From JAFDZV01 sp966128725 (GTDB lineage: Bacteria; Bacteroidota; Ignavibacteria; OLB7), in contig CBHYLN010000214.1 of NCBI GenBank assembly GCA_966128725.1, positions 1 through 6,669 of the forward strand: a stretch of DNA of 6,669 nucleotides, given 5' to 3'. The notes below the pieces were generated by a model. It had not been told where the DNA came from. It saw only the letters and a list, made by a program, of their open reading frames with translations, and did not search any database. Position 1 is the stretch's first letter. Each line of letters begins with the position of its first letter. This document shows, in pieces, positions 5,231 to 6,669 of this stretch. Made by a program: the position numbers and the translations under genes.

Positions 5231-6669
5231 ATCGCTAGAGCGCATGGCGGATGCCCAGGCGCATCGCGGTCCCGACGATCGTGGTGTGGTCTGGTTTGAT
5301 GCGATGCGAAGCGGGCTTGCGCATCGTCGACTTTCGATTATCGACCTTTCGGCCGCCGGCCATCAGCCGATGCGCAACGCGCGCGGCAACCGTTGGATCA
5401 CCTTCAACGGCGAGATTTACAACTATCGCGAACTACGCGATCAACTTGTTTCGCTGGGCCACCAGTTCTCCACCAACTCCGACACCGAAGTCATCCTTGC
5501 CGCATACGATCAATGGGGCGCCAACTGCGTTACACGCCTGAGCGGCATGTTCGCGTTCGGCATCTATGATGCGGATTCCGGCGAGCTGTTCCTGGCGCGC
5601 GACCACCTGGGTATCAAGCCGCTGTATTATTGCCAGCAGGGCGAGACGTTTGCGTTTGCCTCCGAGGCCAAGGCCCTGTTCGAGGTTGAGGGCATCGAGC
5701 GCCGGATTGATCCGCGCGCCGTGGTGAGCGCGTTGATGCTGCTGTGGGTTCCCGAGCCGGTTACTGGATTCGAGGGGGTGGAGAAGCTGTTGCCGGGCCA
5801 TTATGCATATCTGCGCAACGGGCGGCTGACGGTTACGCGGTATTGGGATGTTCCCTTGCGCGATGCCGGCGCTGTTGAACGCTCGGAGAACGACTACGTT
5901 GAGGAGCTGCGGGAGCTGTTGCTGCGCTCGGTGCGCCGGCAGATGATTGCCGACGTTCCGGTTGGCGCATTGCTCAGCGGCGGGCTGGATTCCAGCCTGG
6001 TGGTTGCCCTGATGCGCGCGGTCCACAACGGCCCCATCAACACGTATACGATATCGTTCTCCTCGCGTGACCTTGCCGCCGAGGCCATGCCGGACGACGC
6101 CAAATATGCCGACAGTGTTGCTCGTACGTTCGGCACCGAGCATCAGGTAATCGAGGCCGATCCCGATGCCGACCGTCTGTTGCCGCTGTTGCTGCATCAT
6201 CTGGACGATCCGCTATGCGACGGCGCCGCGATCAACACCTATCTGATAGCCTCGGCCGCGCGCGCCAACGGAACCGTTGTGTTGATGCACGGCATGGGGG
6301 CCGACGAGATTTTCGGAGGGTATCGCAAGCAGCTTGCTTCGATCCTCGTTGACCGGTATCGCCACATTCCGGCATGGCTGCGCGGCATGATCGGCGGTGC
6401 GGTTGGTATGTTGCCGGTGTCGATCGGAAGCCATGGTCTGCGCCTTTCGCGCTGGGCCAAGCGTTTTGTTGGCGGTGCCGGCCGTCCCGGGCTTGAGGCC
6501 TTTATCAGCGGGTTTGCATACTTCGGTCCGGAGGAATTGCGTGCGTTGTTGGCGCCGGCGCTTCACGCCCTCGGCGTTTCCACCCTGCGAGATCGCAGGC
6601 TAAGCCTTGATTCCGCACCTGCGAAGGATCGGAGGTCCCATGGAGAAGACACTCGCCGGCCGCACCGCT
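5190..6669 (+). CDS. AsnB-family glutamine-dependent amidotransferase (asparagine synthetase-like), no stop in window
   Basis: The frame runs from ATG 5190 to the window edge (493 codons). The start is fixed by the protein: it begins Met-Cys-Gly-Ile, and Cys2 must become the N-terminal nucleophile of a class II glutaminase. It lies within the glycosyltransferase gene. The glutaminase domain (about 2-200) has HRGPDD (25-30), AHRRLSIID with Arg47, FNGEIYN (72-78), Asp98 in NSDTEV, and ARDHLGIKPLYY (136-147). The synthetase domain has the ATP-pyrophosphatase P-loop SGGLDSS (263-269) and HGMGADEIFGGY (367-378). In E. coli AsnB the latter motif begins SGEG; here His367 and Met369 replace Ser346 and Glu348, so plain asparagine synthesis is doubtful. 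AsnB paralogues of polysaccharide clusters often vary at this site (from memory) and are thought to amidate sugar acids or similar groups, which suits the neighbouring glycosyltransferase. Homology seems to fade after about residue 460; full-length relatives have 550-650 residues including a conserved C-terminal helical part not seen here. The tail is basic and unlike AsnB. Family assignment is very sure; substrate and integrity are not. Confidence 0.9.
   Translation, partial: MCGISGIISGGSRESLERMADAQAHRGPDDRGVVWFDAMRSGLAHRRLSIIDLSAAGHQPMRNARGNRWITFNGEIYNYRELRDQLVSLGHQFSTNSDTEVILAAYDQWGANCVTRLSGMFAFGIYDADSGELFLARDHLGIKPLYYCQQGETFAFASEAKALFEVEGIERRIDPRAVVSALMLLWVPEPVTGFEGVEKLLPGHYAYLRNGRLTVTRYWDVPLRDAGAVERSENDYVEELRELLLRSVRRQMIADVPVGALLSGGLDSSLVVALMRAVHNGPINTYTISFSSRDLAAEAMPDDAKYADSVARTFGTEHQVIEADPDADRLLPLLLHHLDDPLCDGAAINTYLIASAARANGTVVLMHGMGADEIFGGYRKQLASILVDRYRHIPAWLRGMIGGAVGMLPVSIGSHGLRLSRWAKRFVGGAGRPGLEAFISGFAYFGPEELRALLAPALHALGVSTLRDRRLSLDSAPAKDRRSHGEDTRRPHR
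6584..6599. repeat. Inverted repeat at the apparent end of AsnB homology
   Basis: CCTGCGA (6584-6590) and TCGCAGG (6593-6599) form a perfect 7-bp dyad with only two central bases. A partial copy, CCTGCGAAGGATCGGAGG, occurs at 6618-6635. The dyad lies where the AsnB-like protein stops resembling its family. It could be a rearrangement-prone site, a protein-binding site or chance. Confidence 0.35.
6631..6636 (+). promoter_or_regulatory. Strong Shine-Dalgarno-like site
   Basis: GGAGGT is fully complementary to the 3' end of 16S rRNA and lies three bases before ATG 6640. No other gene in this window has such a site, which is why the ATG is worth noting despite the very short visible reading frame. 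Confidence 0.4.
6640..6669 (+). CDS. Possible start of a new gene, running off the window
   Basis: Only ten codons are visible (MEKTLAGRTA), in a different frame from the AsnB-like gene. The support is the GGAGGT ribosome site directly upstream and an N-terminus of the style LAGRTA, which often precedes the nucleotide-binding strand of short-chain dehydrogenases or related Rossmann enzymes. Ten residues cannot establish a family, so no function is assigned. If real, it would overlap the still-open AsnB-like frame or show that this frame is already broken. Confidence 0.3.
   Translation, partial: MEKTLAGRTA

Noticed and set aside
5251..5541. 96-codon + strand frame just after the glycosyltransferase
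   Set aside because: Out of frame with the AsnB-like gene that occupies the same bases; its product is Pro/Thr/Arg-rich without motifs.
5433..6200. 255-codon - strand open frame opposite the AsnB-like gene
   Set aside because: Same-register antisense shadow; the + strand carries all the catalytic AsnB motifs.
6397..6603. 68-codon + strand frame near the window end, as a possible frameshifted continuation of AsnB
   Set aside because: It overlaps a region where the AsnB frame is still recognisable and ends at 6603 without any C-terminal AsnB features.
1..6669. CRISPR array, tRNA, rRNA, transposase or phage genes
   Set aside because: No regularly spaced repeats, cloverleaf-like sequence, rRNA-like stretch or mobile-element protein motif was seen on either strand.

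Overview
The window looks like chromosomal DNA from a fairly high-GC (roughly 60-65 %) bacterium of the FCB superphylum (Bacteroidota, Chlorobi, Ignavibacteria, Kapabacteria or relatives). The main clue is the C-terminus of the largest protein, which has the layout of a type IX secretion (T9SS) type A sorting domain; that system is essentially confined to this group. Consistent with it, the three main genes lack clear Shine-Dalgarno sites. I cannot name a genus. All genes I accept lie on the + strand.

Layout: (1) 2-382 is the 3' end of an unrecognised beta-rich protein whose start is outside the window. (2) 383-486 is a spacer with three inverted repeats; the last is a good intrinsic terminator whose T-run ends only 19 bases before the next start codon. 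(3) 487-3882 is an intact gene for a 1131-residue exported zincin-type metalloprotease: signal peptide, N-terminal beta domains, HEYGH zinc motif, SEGWAEFF candidate third-ligand motif, Fn3/Ig-like modules and the T9SS C-terminal domain. (4) 3883-4030 is a gap with an AT-rich stretch holding a plausible sigma-70-like promoter. (5) 4031-5230 is a GT-B family 4 glycosyltransferase. (6) 5190 to the window end is an AsnB-family glutamine amidotransferase/asparagine synthetase-like gene. Its true start (Met-Cys, the Cys being the catalytic nucleophile) lies inside the glycosyltransferase gene and gives a 41-base overlap. (7) At about 6575-6600 the AsnB homology appears to stop short, and at 6640 a possible new gene starts behind a strong GGAGGT ribosome site.

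The glycosyltransferase and AsnB-like genes form a tightly coupled pair typical of surface-polysaccharide (O-antigen, capsule, exopolysaccharide) loci, where AsnB paralogues are thought to amidate sugar acids or similar groups. The upstream metalloprotease appears to be a separate, independently transcribed secreted protein.

I see no CRISPR array, tRNA, rRNA, transposase or integrase. No clearly new multi-gene system is visible. The points most worth a second look are the altered ATP-site motif of the AsnB-like protein, its apparent C-terminal truncation or junction, and the unassigned family of the T9SS metalloprotease.
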